A stretch of DNA of 64,000 nt from Planoprotostelium fungivorum (lineage: Eukaryota; Evosea; Variosea; Cavosteliida; Cavosteliaceae). Of the stretch, positions 22,907-33,675 are shown in pieces. The notes under the pieces were generated by a model. The model searched no databases, was not told the DNA's origin, and saw only the letters and a program-made list of their open reading frames with translations. The DNA lies in NCBI GenBank assembly GCA_003024175.1, contig MDYQ01000142.1:22436-86435 (forward strand). The letters run 5' to 3'. Each line of letters begins with the position of its first letter. The stretch's first letter is position 1. The position numbers and the translations under genes were made by a program.

Positions 22907-24884
22907 TCAGTGACCGTAACCGGATGCCCAGTGATGGAGGATCCCACTGACGTAAGATAAGACGTTGTCTGGACCCAATTGTGACTGATCCATGAGAGTC
23001 TCAGCCATACTGAAATGTGAGCTCTACGCGAAGAAGGTCAGGACATCATGCGACGATGCTGATGTGAATGAATGACTCACGATCTTGTCGATGGAAGTCG
23101 ATAGCTCCTGTGGAGCCTCTGCATACACAGAGTTCAATATCAGATTCCAATTCATGCAATCCGGGCCCATCAGCTTGTCTGCTTCCGTGTTACAGCTGTT
23201 GTCGAAATGTCTATATTCGATGATCCACAGGTTCTTTGTTTCTTCCAACCACATCACTCTCCTTCTCAATTTCGTTCCATTGGGTAGAATCGTATAATGG
23301 TATTTCCTCTGCAGTTTACCTGATCGATACGGTGAGTCCACATGCACACATCGTTTCTCGTCGCTTTATGTATAGCAATATGTTTCTCATCAGAATAAAG
23401 AGGATGAGACGACGGCAGATGTCATTCGTGTGGACGATGCGAAAGATGAAACGTGTACGACCCACCGGCACTGACGATACCACGGCTGGATTTCCACAGA
23501 TATCCGTCTCTGTTACCCGATGGTAGAAATGCTGTATGACGTCATCACACGTCATCGCACGACCTCACGTTGATCGCTCATGTAGGCGTAGCAGTACACG
23601 TTGAGAGGGTTATCAAAGAATTCCTCTGAATTTCGGTGAGTTTTCTCTCGCTCGAGGACTCACTTGGTATCTTGCGTCGGAATTCCGACGTAAATTGTCG
23701 GTTTTGGTTTACGTATCGAAGCGTCTCCTCCATGAACTGATCCCAGCGATTGCGAATCCACATTTTTGGGACGCCGGATTTGGGACTAGAGAGGGGGTGG
23801 GGGCCGGTGGTGAGATTTCGACTGTGTGTGATTGCCATGCAGACCCAATAGCCGGGGATGACCTGAGACATTCAGTCCACTGCTGGTGATCGCGATCGCG
23901 ATCGTGAGCATGATGGTGATCTCGATGATGGTGATGGTAATGATGGTGCAGAGGTGACCGCGATCGTGAGATGATGACAGATGATGAAGTATCACCTCTC
24001 GTGCTGTGATCATGAAGACCATTCCGGGGAATTGTTCCAATTCCGTGGAACAGACCACGACTTTGTTCTCCACGTGTTGATGGTACCAATCGTAAACGAT
24101 GGCACTGTCGTTCGATGTTTGGCCCAACTCAACTGTGAAGAACACGATCAGGTGAGGTGATCAGCACAGGAACATATTACCTGATGTTCTATCTTGGAGA
24201 TCAGCTGCGCAAGATAGTTTAAAGAGTCGAGCGAGATTGAGATTACCGGCAAGATACCGTATGGCACCCCTTTGTGGAAACTGTTTTTCATCAGATGGTG
24301 CAATGTGTGACGTCCATACGTGAATGACCGACATGTTGATCTGCCGCAGGCCCAATACGGTTCCGACAACATCATTCTCTATTGCAGTGACGATCGGTAT
24401 GATCTCTCTAGGTTGAGACATCACTCCGATCGACAACTGCTTGATCTTCTTAGCGTTGACAATCACGACTGGCTCTCCATCGACGTGTGTCGTTCGGTAT
24501 CTGATGTCTCTTTAACAGTGTTACTCCGATGATTCGACTGACTTCATTTTGAGAAGGAGACCCGGAACTACCACTTCTTCTTGTCTCTCATCGCCTTCCA
24601 AAACGACCTGCATGATCGAATTCCAAATTCCAGCCACTGCGGAACTGGAACAACTCCATAAGCAACATCGATGTCATCTCTTCTCACCTCTCTGTTGGAT
24701 TCCAAAGTTGTGGTAACAGCTCTCTCGCTTTTTCATTTGCCAACCTCACATATGGAGCTCTGCCCACCGGAAAACTGACGACGATCGTCGCCTTATTCGA
24801 AGACAAGATGAGGTTCAACGCCATCTCCTCTAATGATACCTGAGGATTTGCATCGTCAACCGCTTCGATCCTCGGCCTCTTCAT
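22907..24884 (-). CDS. Unrecognised protein, family copy B
   Basis: Minus-strand paralog of the gene at 6566-8608, with the same motif order: 'MKRPRIEAVDDANPQVSLEE', 'LILSSNKATIVVSFPVGRAP', 'YDWYHQHVENKVVVCSTELE', 'VIPGYWVCMAITHSRNLTTG', 'WIRNRWDQFMEETLRYVNQN', 'FFDNPLNVYCYAYM', 'FYHRVTETDICGNPAVVSSV', 'RRRVMWLEETKNLWIIEYRH', 'TEADKLMGPDCMNWNLILNS' and a final exon 'MAETLMDQSQLGPDNVLSYV' that ends in TGA at 22907-22909. Similarity to copy A is strongest in the C-terminal third. No signal peptide or membrane helix. It sits with the lipase gene between the two arms of the tRNA-Lys inverted repeat. Function unknown. Confidence 0.65.
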
Positions 24885-24980
24885 GTTCGGCGTTTCCTTT
24901 GAGAGGGGGGAACACAGACAGAGTGGTTCTGAGGAACTAGAACTAAATGAAAATCAAATCAAAATTTTATCAATTCTTGC

Positions 24981-26072
24981 TCATGTGATTCCAAAGTACA
25001 CCAAATGCCTCTGGATATTGTACATCACGAGAGGCACCCCATCGCTGCACCTCTCATCTGACACGATGAGACGAGTATCGTCTTTACTCTCACCCTCGGT
25101 CTTGTCACATCGCTCTATCTCCCTCACGAGGGGGTCACGGACAAAATACTCCGTGTTGACGTGCTCATAGCCGTAGCGAGGCACGTGAACGAAAGGATCG
25201 CCATAGTTTGCCACACGAACACTGCGACCTACATTCCTATTGACGTATTCTGAAAACTCTCGATTGCCAACTCTGGGACGAGGTTCAGCATCATCTGTGG
25301 AAGATGCGTCTGAGCGATGAGTGTGTACCTGGAAGCACCAAACGTCCAGAGGTGAACCCGACGAGAGTCCGTGATATTCGACAGGAGCACATCTGCCACC
25401 GCCAGCGTGGCGGTGGAAGCACCGAATGAGTAACCGATGAACTCGATGGGTAGTTGAGGAAATTCGTGTGATAGTCTGACCACTTGGTCCTTCACTTGCT
25501 CGCGAATGACTGTCATACACGTGAGATCGATGAGAGAGATGACGGTACCTGCGTATCCCTGCGTGTGGCCAGTGTGTGTCTGTTGATGGTCAACCATGTT
25601 CGACGCATTGCAACATTACCTTCATTCCGGGTGATGCTTTCGGCCAATCATTCGGATGGGTTGGTATCTGATGCAGAAGCTCCCAAACGTTAAGAAAATT
25701 ACCATCTAATAGACGAAAGATGAAGACAACTGATGGTCTCAGTGCATTCCGCGATGATTCGACTCACTGCTCTCGTTCGTAAAGCCACTGAAACCGAATA
25801 TGTCTCGGTCGTGACCGCTGAAGAAGTCAAAGACTTCGATCTGTGGTGTATCAGGATGCGTAGGTGTGCAATATTTGCACGTCCTTCAGTACGGTGAGAC
25901 AACATGAAGCGTGTCACGCGACAACTCACCAATTGAGGATCTCTTCGTCGGTAGCTGATGCTGTGAGCGAGAGTAGCATGCGACGATAAGCATCGTCTCC
26001 CGTAGGCTCTGACAATCGGTTGCTCGCTATACAGACAAATGTGAAGAAGAGGAAGACAGTGGTTGCTCTCAT
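24981..26072 (-). CDS. Secreted class-3 (alpha/beta hydrolase) lipase
   Basis: Starts with a signal peptide (MRATTVFLFFTFVCIASNRL) and 'SATDEEILN', then spliced to 'CGHDRDIFGFSGFTNESIVF', 'IFRLLDGNFLNVWELLHQIP', 'KTHTGHTQGYAVIREQVKDQ', the nucleophile elbow 'IEFIGYSFGASTATLAVADV' (GYSFG, catalytic Ser), 'RRVHLWTFGASRVGNREFSE', and the acid/base part 'NYGDPFVHVPRYGYEHVNTE' holding the Asp and His. This is the full order of fungal-type triacylglycerol lipases of Lipase_3. It would act outside the cell or in the phagosome on acyl esters. The Arg of the usual 'FRGT' oxyanion region is kept as 'FRLLDG', a variant. Lies inside the tRNA inverted repeat. Confidence 0.87.
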
Positions 26073-26148
26073 CTGGTTGTCAATAATGATTGTGCATCGG
26101 GAAATCTCTGCCATATTTTTTGGAACGGAAGAATTCCCCCGAAAAAAT

Positions 26149-26315
26149 GAATAAAATGAGATTTTCCTGCGAATATCTGCGCAAAGTGAGAAGAGGAAGA
26201 GAAAGAAAGGAACAAAAGCAAAAGATAGCGCCCACCGGGGGGCTCGAACCCCCGACCACACGGTTAAGAGCCGTGCGCTCTACCGACTGAGCTAGACGGG
26301 CTAGTGAGCGGTTTC
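26149..26315 (-). repeat. Right arm of the 167-bp inverted repeat
   Basis: Reverse complement of 22633-22799 without a mismatch that I can find. It contains the second tRNA-Lys gene. Its outer edge lies about 180 bases from the stop of TYW4 and its inner edge about 75 bases from the lipase start, so the lipase promoter is partly inside or next to the copied segment. Confidence 0.93.
26229..26301 (-). tRNA. tRNA-Lys (anticodon CTT), second copy
   Basis: Identical in sequence to the plus-strand tRNA at 22647-22719, on the opposite strand. All arms, the CTT anticodon and the downstream T-run are conserved. Protein-like frames crossing this place on either strand are artefacts of the tRNA. Confidence 0.96.
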
Positions 26316-26493
26316 TTGCAATTGTCGATGCATATGTTATGATATCACCGCAGGATATATATGTTACGATTCGAACGCGTTTCTGGCAAGAGATGACTCT
26401 TAGCGTGTTCGTACCTCCAAGAACAAATCCCATCATTCGACTGATGACCACCACGAGAGATCTGGATCAAACACCTTTCACTTGATTTATTCC

Positions 26494-29400
26494 TCACGAT
26501 AGTGACAATTCCCTCTTGATGTTATCGATAATTCTTCTGGCGTGGAACTCTCTGTAGTGTTCTGGTATCTTCTTTAACATTCCGATCAACGCTTCTCCTT
26601 CTTTCTCCGCTCTCGTACCACTGATGATATCCTGAACACTGTCAATCCACGCAGAGGACATCATCTCGATCTCATCATCATGCGGACGCGATCCGATCGA
26701 CTGATGACGTTTCTCCACCTTGTTACCGTACAGATCTTTCTTCTCGTAATGTTCATCGCTCAGATGCTTCCAGAAGACATTGACGGCAGCACAAGGTTCT
26801 GTCGCTTCCACGTGATGAAACCACAGAGAAGGGATGAACAAGATCTCTCCTGCCTCTCCTTCAGTTCACGTCACACCTCACGGTATCTTACCGGGACCCA
26901 ACACGGTCTCCATCCTCGATTTGATCCTCTTAAACTTTGGAAACTTTTTCACGTCCGGGTGTTCGATGTCTGTTACGGCAGAGGAAGATCCTTTCACGTA
27001 CAGCCGCGAGATTTCTCTCGGGTGCCACATGATGACCTTCTTGCTACCCGCGATCTACAGCGTCTCAATGATTCGTGCCTCCCCCCTCGCTTTCACCTCG
27101 CACAGGATGTTGTCCATGACGTCGTAGTGTGTCCACAAGTGGAGGCCCCCTGAGCTGAGACGAAAAGCGGAAGAGTGATACTTGTCGCTGGTAGGCTTCG
27201 CTTCTTCGGCCCAGGAAGGTACCTGAGTGTGGGTGAGGCAGGGGGAGGGGGAGAATATTCACCGAAAAGTCGGAGGAAAGTTCGGGGAAAGATTGCCAGA
27301 TGTCGGATGCGTCCTTGCGTGGGTTATCACCGAGAGATCTCAAATACATGAACTCTTCTCCATCTACAACGAGTCATTTTCGATTTCGAGCTGATCTATC
27401 TTCACGATATATATCTTATTCAAATTGTATATGTATTGCATTTCAGATGAAATTCGAAATTTGAAATGATGAAAGATAGAATGAAAGTGAAGATCTCACT
27501 CGGTTGATAGATCCTGCGAATCATCTCATCAAATCCCATTGTCTCGTATCTGAAATTCTTCTCCACAAAATTCATTTTGGGCTGAAATGTCTGTCAGAAG
27601 TGCTTCATTACGTCATGTTTACGTCGTTCGATACGTGCACCGCCACCGGACGAGTTCCAAATATTTGGGACATATGATCGGGGGTCCATGTGGTGGTACA
27701 AGGTCCCAAATCCGTTCCCACGATGACCACTGGAGTCCTCTTATCGCAAATTTCGAGGAATTCTTCGCGAGTTTTCACGGTCACTCTGGGTATTGCCTTC
27801 ACCTTCTCTTGTCATTGGCGCGTTGTAGATCGATAATCACCTTCTTTTCCTTCTTTTTCGACGAGGTAGTGGTACCAACGACTCGGTTAGAGTCTTCCTG
27901 TGAAATTTCCGGGATATTTTCTGTTCTGCGTAACTGTATCACATTGTCCGAATCTGACAGAACAGAAACAGGACTGAAGAAGGCTCCGAACGAGAAGCAC
28001 AAGATGCCGCCACCCAGCACGACGATCTGCAGAGATAATAAACTGTACGTACGGTACGTATCACGCTCACCTTGCCATCTAACACGGCGGCACCACTTCG
28101 AACGAACAGATTCTGTTCTGAAGAACCAACGGACACCGAATTCCAAGTGAAATTTCCATCCTCCTACATTGTGTCGACGAAGAAATCTCAAGGAATATTC
28201 ACCTCCAATAGTTGATAGAAGCCTCCACTCTTTCCGTTGAATGTGACTCCACCGAATAAATTCAATTTCTTCTTTCCATCTACAATCGCATCAGCATCGC
28301 GACAATAAATGATCGATATCGAATTGATTCTCACCCCTCTCCACCATCACAGCACTGTGCGAGAAACATTTTCCAGGATTTTTCTCTCCTTTCACCGCGA
28401 CCTTCCTCCACGCTTCATCTACAACGTTGTAGATCCACGTCTCATCCGAAGCACTCGACGTCGATTTTAATCCCCCGTAGAGTATCATCTCATCGTCTCT
28501 GAATGCAGTGCAAGTGTGAGAGCACAGAGGACCTGGACCTTGTCGCTCGTTCTACACATTTCATCATCAATCAAAGTGATAGAGGACGTTATGAAGATAT
28601 GTTTCACCTTGGATGACCACGAGAGGGTGGGTAGATCGAGTGTGAAGGTGTCCGAGAAGAAGGAGTTACGGTCTCTACCTCCGTAGACGATCAATTTCTG
28701 TGGAGAGTCAGAACAACTGATGTGAAATGATCGTTGTGTCGATTGATCTGATGAAAGATGATCGTATTGTTCGTGTAGATGCTGTGATACGATAATAAAA
28801 ATATTGTTCGTGTGTAGATGATAAGATAGGCGGATACAAATATCGTCGATCTACAAATGTTCTGAGAGGATATGATGCAAAGTACGTAGGATAGAAGGTG
28901 AAGAGACAAAAAACGGTGAAATATCATCGAAATCTCTCACGTCACCGAGAAGGGTGGCCGAGTGTCTCCACCTGGCCTGAGGTGGTGTTCCCAGCGTCTC
29001 CATCATTTTCCAAGAATTTTCCTCGGTATCGTACACCCACAAGTCGTTGTACGCCTTGTCCGGACCACCCCGACCACCGAAGAGGACCAAATATTTGGTC
29101 CACGAAACGACGGTGTGGAAGATCCTCGCGGGGGGCTGAGTTTTCGTCGAAATCTCGTCGACGACTAGCTCGTCTGCTTTCCGTCAATTTTCCTTCATCT
29201 GTGTACACACTGACCTCCGTTCATTCTGATCGTGTGTAAGTCTGATAGTCTAGAGTGGCTCTTGTCCCCTCCGTAACCACCGAATACGTACAGTACGCCT
29301 GTCATCTTACGTCAGGCATCGTCTGAAATAAGATATCTCAGATGATATCGTACGTACCGTTCTTCTCTGTGACGGTGTGACCCCATCGTTGTAGAACGGA

Positions 29401-31102
29401 TTTGAATCTTGAGGCCTCTCTTGGATCGGGAGAGTTCCAAGAAAATTCGTGAGATTCTGGCGGGAAATCAGAATTAGGACTCGACAGAAAGAATTACCGG
29501 CTTCGGTGGAGGTGGAGGGAGGAGCTAGGTAACGACTGAATTTCGTAGAAAATTCGTTGAAAAATCCCGTTGCCCGTTCATCCTTGTAGGCCGCACTCAC
29601 CTGATCACATTAATCTACATCGTTGTAGACGAACAATAAAATCAGAGGAAATGATCTCACGAAATAATGAGCACATTTGATCTTCCATTCTTCCTCTTCG
29701 TCAAAGAATTCAATGTTTTCGATACGCTCTACCTGATCGAAAATTGAGCGAAAAGATTCGATCTACAACGCTCACTTCTGTCCACGGCATGTAATTGTTC
29801 CAAAATCCATTCAAATCCATCAGCGGACACTCTTTAAATCCCAGAGAAATAAATCTCTCTCTACAACGAGTCATTCCGTGATCGTACGATGAGACAAAGG
29901 GTATCTGTGTATCGTAGTGGAAATTCGGGTGAAAACTCACCTCTGGCTAGCGAGGGTGGGATTCATGTGAACACCCAACAGAGGTGACCCTCTCTCCGTC
30001 AAATTCTTACACATCACCTGCCATTCATCAACGCACGAAATATCACGCGAAATCCGATGGCGTTGTAGATGAATGGATGGCACGTTGTAGATGGAGCATT
30101 CCACTCACTCCACCGAATGTATCGTCTGGGTGGATCTGCTCGTACGTAACCCACTGACAGCAAGGAAATTTCGAGGTGGCCCAGGCGATCAATCTGGACG
30201 AATCCTGAAATTTCATCAGAATTTCCTCATCACCTCACACGGTACGTCACGGTACGTACGTTACGTAAGATATCGTACGTTTGATATCGTACGTCATGAT
30301 CATCATCACCTCCGTTGCCATGTAAGTGAGAACGACTTCAGATAAGAACAAAGTGGGAACTTCAAAGTTGATTCCCGCGCTTTTTAGTCTCTCTTCAACC
30401 AGTTGAGTGTCCCTGAGGTCGCATTCTAATAAAGCGTAACGATCAGAGAGTACATCGGCCTTCGTTCCCGCCCTCATGTTCTGTCGACGTATGATTTTCT
30501 GAGAAAATTCTGCAGCGGACTCACGGGCAGGAGGCGGTTGAGTTCTTCGGTGGTTTTGATCTGATGCGATTTCCTCCCCACCACTCCGTCGAAATCGAGC
30601 TCGGCATACAAGACCTGTCGATCGTCCATCAAGATCGAACGTGGATGATACGATGCACCTTGTTCTTCACGTTAGAAGACTTGCTCGCGAAATCGTTCTG
30701 GGCGAAGTGAAAATAAGACGTGTCGAAGCCGGCACCGACAGAGATGATCTGCTTGTTGATGGGTGCACCATCAACCATCACATCTGGACATTCGAGAAAT
30801 TCAGAGATGAGAGAGCGAACAGCGGCACATCGTATGAAGTAACCTCGATTGATGAGAGGAGATCTGATGATGTGAGACGATGTTTGATGATGATCAGTCG
30901 ATTCACCGATTAGCAGGTTTGTTGACAAAGAATCGAAGGAAATCATCTTTGAAATAACCTGCTCTCGATGCAGACCCTACAGATTGGATTGAGAAACAGA
31001 TTAGAGATGATAACATCACTGACTCTTGCTGACGATGCTGTCGTCGTTGGTCGCTTGAACCCGTTTCTCGTTACTCGGATCAGTGCCTTTAATCTTGGTC
31101 AT
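26494..31102 (-). CDS. TYW4: tRNA wybutosine-synthesizing protein 4 (methyltransferase-kelch-JmjC fusion)
   Basis: One long minus-strand gene. The N-terminal part is an LCMT-type SAM methyltransferase: 'GYFKDDFLRFFVNKPANR', 'SPLINRGYFIRCAAVRSLIS', 'QIISVGAGFDTSYFHF'. The middle (about 28200-29300) has kelch blades such as 'MVLFGGRGGPDKAYNDLWVY' and 'WIYNVVDEAWRKVAV'. The C-terminal part is a JmjC/cupin hydroxylase-like domain with 'VIVGTDLGPCTTTWTPDHMS', 'YLRSLGDNPRKDASDIW', the iron motif in 'LHLWTHYDVMDNILCE' (H-x-D) and the distal His in 'FIPSLWFHHVEATEPCAAVN'. TYW4 methylates and methoxycarbonylates yW-72 to give wybutosine at position 37 of tRNA-Phe. Fusion of all three parts is as in yeast Ppm2; animals have LCMT2 and a separate TYW5. 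Iron ligands look intact. Exon joins inside the kelch part are approximate. Confidence 0.85.
30240..30297. repeat. TACGTA-rich intron segment in TYW4
   Basis: Contains repeated overlapping words GGTACGTACGTTACGTAAG and ATATCGTACGT, many self-complementary. Similar TACGTACGTA clusters occur in other introns of this window (near 11813, 13408, 28043), but none elsewhere is this dense. Confidence 0.55.
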
Positions 31103-31269
31103 CTCTGTGATAATTACATCACACGCAGGAATTGTAGTCCGTTCAGAACTCGCCATCATTTCTCGAATTTCGCACCATCAATCGGCTGATCAGACAGATG
31201 AAGAGAAGAAGCAACACTATTTTAACAGTCTTTACTGGTATTAAAGTCGATCATCCATTGTGTGATTGA

Positions 31270-31863
31270 TCATTTGAAATCCATCGTAGAATCTTCGGGC
31301 TGCTTGGATTGTAATGTCGTCTCGTGAGAGGTGTCCGCGAAGCTGGGAGGTAATACACTGGGTGATGGTGATGCATATGGAGGAATCTGTTGGCCCTCAT
31401 ACATGACCTTTGGTTTTGGCCCTGCTATTGTCTGACTCGGTATGTCCCTTGGTGCGGCCGGAGCTCCGATCTTTGATGCGCATTGCGAGCAGTAGGTGGA
31501 GTCGGTCTCGTGGACCTTTCGTCCGCACAGGAGGCACTGATTATATGCAGTAGCAGTTGTATGATGATGGTGATGCTGTTTCTTCTTCTCGTCTCGTTGC
31601 TCTTCGATGGCATCTGTCACCATAATGTTCGTCTGTAGAGGGTAGTTGATGTTATCTGCCACCGATATTGAATGAGAGTGGTTGTGATTTGCTTGTCCAT
31701 CTCCACAGTCACAGCATCCACAGAACCCGTGATGATGGCAACCGCAATCGCAGGGGCTGCAATCGCAGGGGCTGCAATCGCAGGAGCCGCAACCGCAACC
31801 ACTGCAATCGCAGGGGCTGCAATCGCAGTCACAACTACCGCAGTCACCGTCGCAGTCTCCCAT
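31270..31863 (-). CDS. Cysteine-rich CDCSPCDC-repeat protein with zinc-ribbon-like motif
   Basis: Intronless, 197 residues. Residues 1-60 are almost only Cys, Asp, Gly, Ser, Pro and His: it starts MGDCDGDCGSCDCDCSPCDC and continues with repeated C-D-C-x-P units, then a His-rich patch ('HNHSHSIS'). After a poly-His run near residue 95-100 comes 'YNQCLLCGRKVHETDSTYCS' plus 'QCASKIG', a C-x2-C...C-x2-C zinc-ribbon-like pair. The C-terminus is Pro/Ser-rich and low complexity ('YASPSPSVLPPSFADTS'). No signal peptide or membrane helix. Likely a metal-binding (metallothionein-like) cytosolic or nuclear protein; this is inference from composition. The coding repeat is a 15-bp unit (see separate entry). 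Confidence 0.65.
   Translation of the reverse strand: MGDCDGDCGSCDCDCSPCDCSGCGCGSCDCSPCDCSPCDCGCHHHGFCGCCDCGDGQANHNHSHSISVADNINYPLQTNIMVTDAIEEQRDEKKKQHHHHHTTATAYNQCLLCGRKVHETDSTYCSQCASKIGAPAAPRDIPSQTIAGPKPKVMYEGQQIPPYASPSPSVLPPSFADTSHETTLQSKQPEDSTMDFK
31740..31860. repeat. 15-bp coding tandem repeat (Cys-Asp-Cys units)
   Basis: On the plus strand the unit reads GCAATCGCAGGGGCT, present several times exactly or with one or two changes between 31743 and 31830, then degenerating toward 31860. It encodes the C-D-C-S-P units of the cysteine-rich protein on the minus strand, and it keeps open frames on the plus strand that are only shadows. Confidence 0.8.
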
Positions 31864-31999
31864 GCTGTATGAGGTGTGATGTGTGTTTGAAGGTGATCCG
31901 ATGTCTGTCCGCGGATTACTTTACAATCAAGGATCGGTCGCATAACATAACCTTCCTTCACATGTCAGAACGACAGCGACAAATTGTGACAACCCTCCA

Positions 32000-33675
32000 T
32001 CACGTTATACATTCGCTCTTCCGACAAGATGAGGTGGCCGTGTTCCAGTTGATCTTCCCCACAGTTCTCTCTCCCTTCCACCACACGCAGCTCTCTCTGT
32101 TGAACGTCAGGCCCCATTCTTCTCTACCGCTCTTTGAGACGAACATGCGGACGATCTTCATCTTCGGATCGATCGACAGGCGATGCGACGCGATGCGTGA
32201 AGGCATCCAGCAGCAGAGATCGGACGATGTCACGTGATCATCGAGATCATTGATGCATCTGAGGTGGAGGGCCTTGGCTGTAGGATAAGGTGGACCGATC
32301 AATTGAGCCACCGGTTGTGTGCAGATGAGTTCAAGCGATTCTAGATTCGCAGGAAGCGAGCGCAGAAACGAGTCGCCCAGTGGTATACCACTGTAGTTTC
32401 CGTCAAAATTCGCAGAATTCTCGTGAGATCTCACGCGATGCATTTGAGTTGAGATAGAGTTTTGACGTAACGAAACCGATCCTCCATCTCTGACCACGGT
32501 TCATCATCACATCGGATGATGCGCAGGGGTCTCTGTCTCCCTATCCAAACGTCACCCATAATCATCACCATCACTCTTAGACGTCTCACCATCACTCATG
32601 GGCTCGATCATGTTGCAAAGACATTCTTCTCCCCTGACTCGTAAAACTTGTAATCTGGGAAAATAATCCCCGCGCGGTAAGATACCATTGTCCCACGACA
32701 GCTCCACGATATCGGGATGTAAAGCGGCGAAAGAAGAGAAAGTGTCGTGTGGTCCAGCGTTACCGTAAAAGTGATAGTCGTAAATCTTGAGTGAAGTCAG
32801 GGTGGGCCACCTGCGTGATTTTTACGGTTTGAAACGGTTGCATTCGAATGAAACCTGTGGAGGAGAACAGTGTCAATGCTCTCGGAATCGATGGTGAGGT
32901 GGACCAGCTTTTGACAGCGGGCGAGTTGTAGTGCGACTTCTCTGCTGATGGAAACGTTCCACAGGTCTACAAATTGATGTGAGAAATTTACGATTTGAGG
33001 TAGACCTCTCGCATCTCTCATTTCACTCACCGAATTCTACCCGCTCTAAACTCGTCGGCAGCAGATCGATGATCAACCTGATCATCATGGGTCACCGCAT
33101 CGCATCGTTCGATCACCTGTCATCCATGATACCTTGATACCCTCCATCACCGTCGTACATTCGGTGGCAATTCAACTTCAAGCTCCTCAATTTCTTCCCG
33201 CCAAAACACCGAAAGAGATCGGCCCTCGTTCCATCACATGACAGATTCAAATGTTCTAACGCTTCAAAGTGGCCCCGCAGGTGTTCTGTCTGTTCCTCTG
33301 AAATGTCTATATACTCCCAGTCTCTCTCGATGGTGACTCGTCTGCACGATCGAGTGATGAAGTGAGGTTTACATGAGAAGGAGAGGAGCTCCTTCGGAGA
33401 CAGGGTGATGTCTTGATAGCGCTTTTTTAAGAAGAAAGGGAAGAGGATGAGACGTAGATGATGATCGATCGAAGACTTTTCGTTGTCGTCAGAACGTGGG
33501 AGATGATGGTGATGGGATTTACCAGAGAGATGATGGACGACCACGATTGTGGATGACAGAGGAAAGATGCAATGTGTTCGATGACTTCGGTCGGCAAAGT
33601 CAGGAGCGGGACCTCTAGATCTTGTGGAGTAGATGCAAGCGATTCGACGTCTTGGACTGGTTCTAGACCGCTCAT
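32000..33675 (-). CDS. F-box protein with leucine-rich-like repeats
   Basis: Starts MSGLEPVQDVESLASTPQDL, followed by an F-box 'PLLTLPTEVIEHIASFLCHP' at residues 22-45. Downstream exons show leucine-spaced repeats: 'HLRGHFEALEHLNLSCDGTR', 'FGGKKLRSLKLNCHRMYDGD', 'QLARCQKLVHLTIDSESIDT', 'FLRSLPANLESLELICTQPV', 'YPTAKALHLRCINDLDDH'. This is the F-box/LRR layout of SCF ubiquitin ligase substrate receptors. Partner and substrate unknown. Exon joins between 32500 and 33150 are not fully resolved, and the C-terminal 80 residues could include an unrecognised intron near 32215-32235. Confidence 0.68.

Noticed and set aside
26080-26454. Open frames on both strands across the second tRNA-Lys gene
   Set aside because: They read through the tRNA cloverleaf and produce the familiar tRNA-derived pseudo-peptides; no real protein.
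28417-28434. 18-bp perfect palindrome as a regulatory site
   Set aside because: It lies in a TYW4 kelch exon and encodes the normal blade 'WIYNVVDE', so coding need alone may explain it; kept only within the wider word finding.
31668-32237. Long plus-strand frame antisense to the cysteine-rich gene
   Set aside because: It is kept open only by the 15-bp repeat; the minus frame has ATG, stop and a zinc-ribbon motif.
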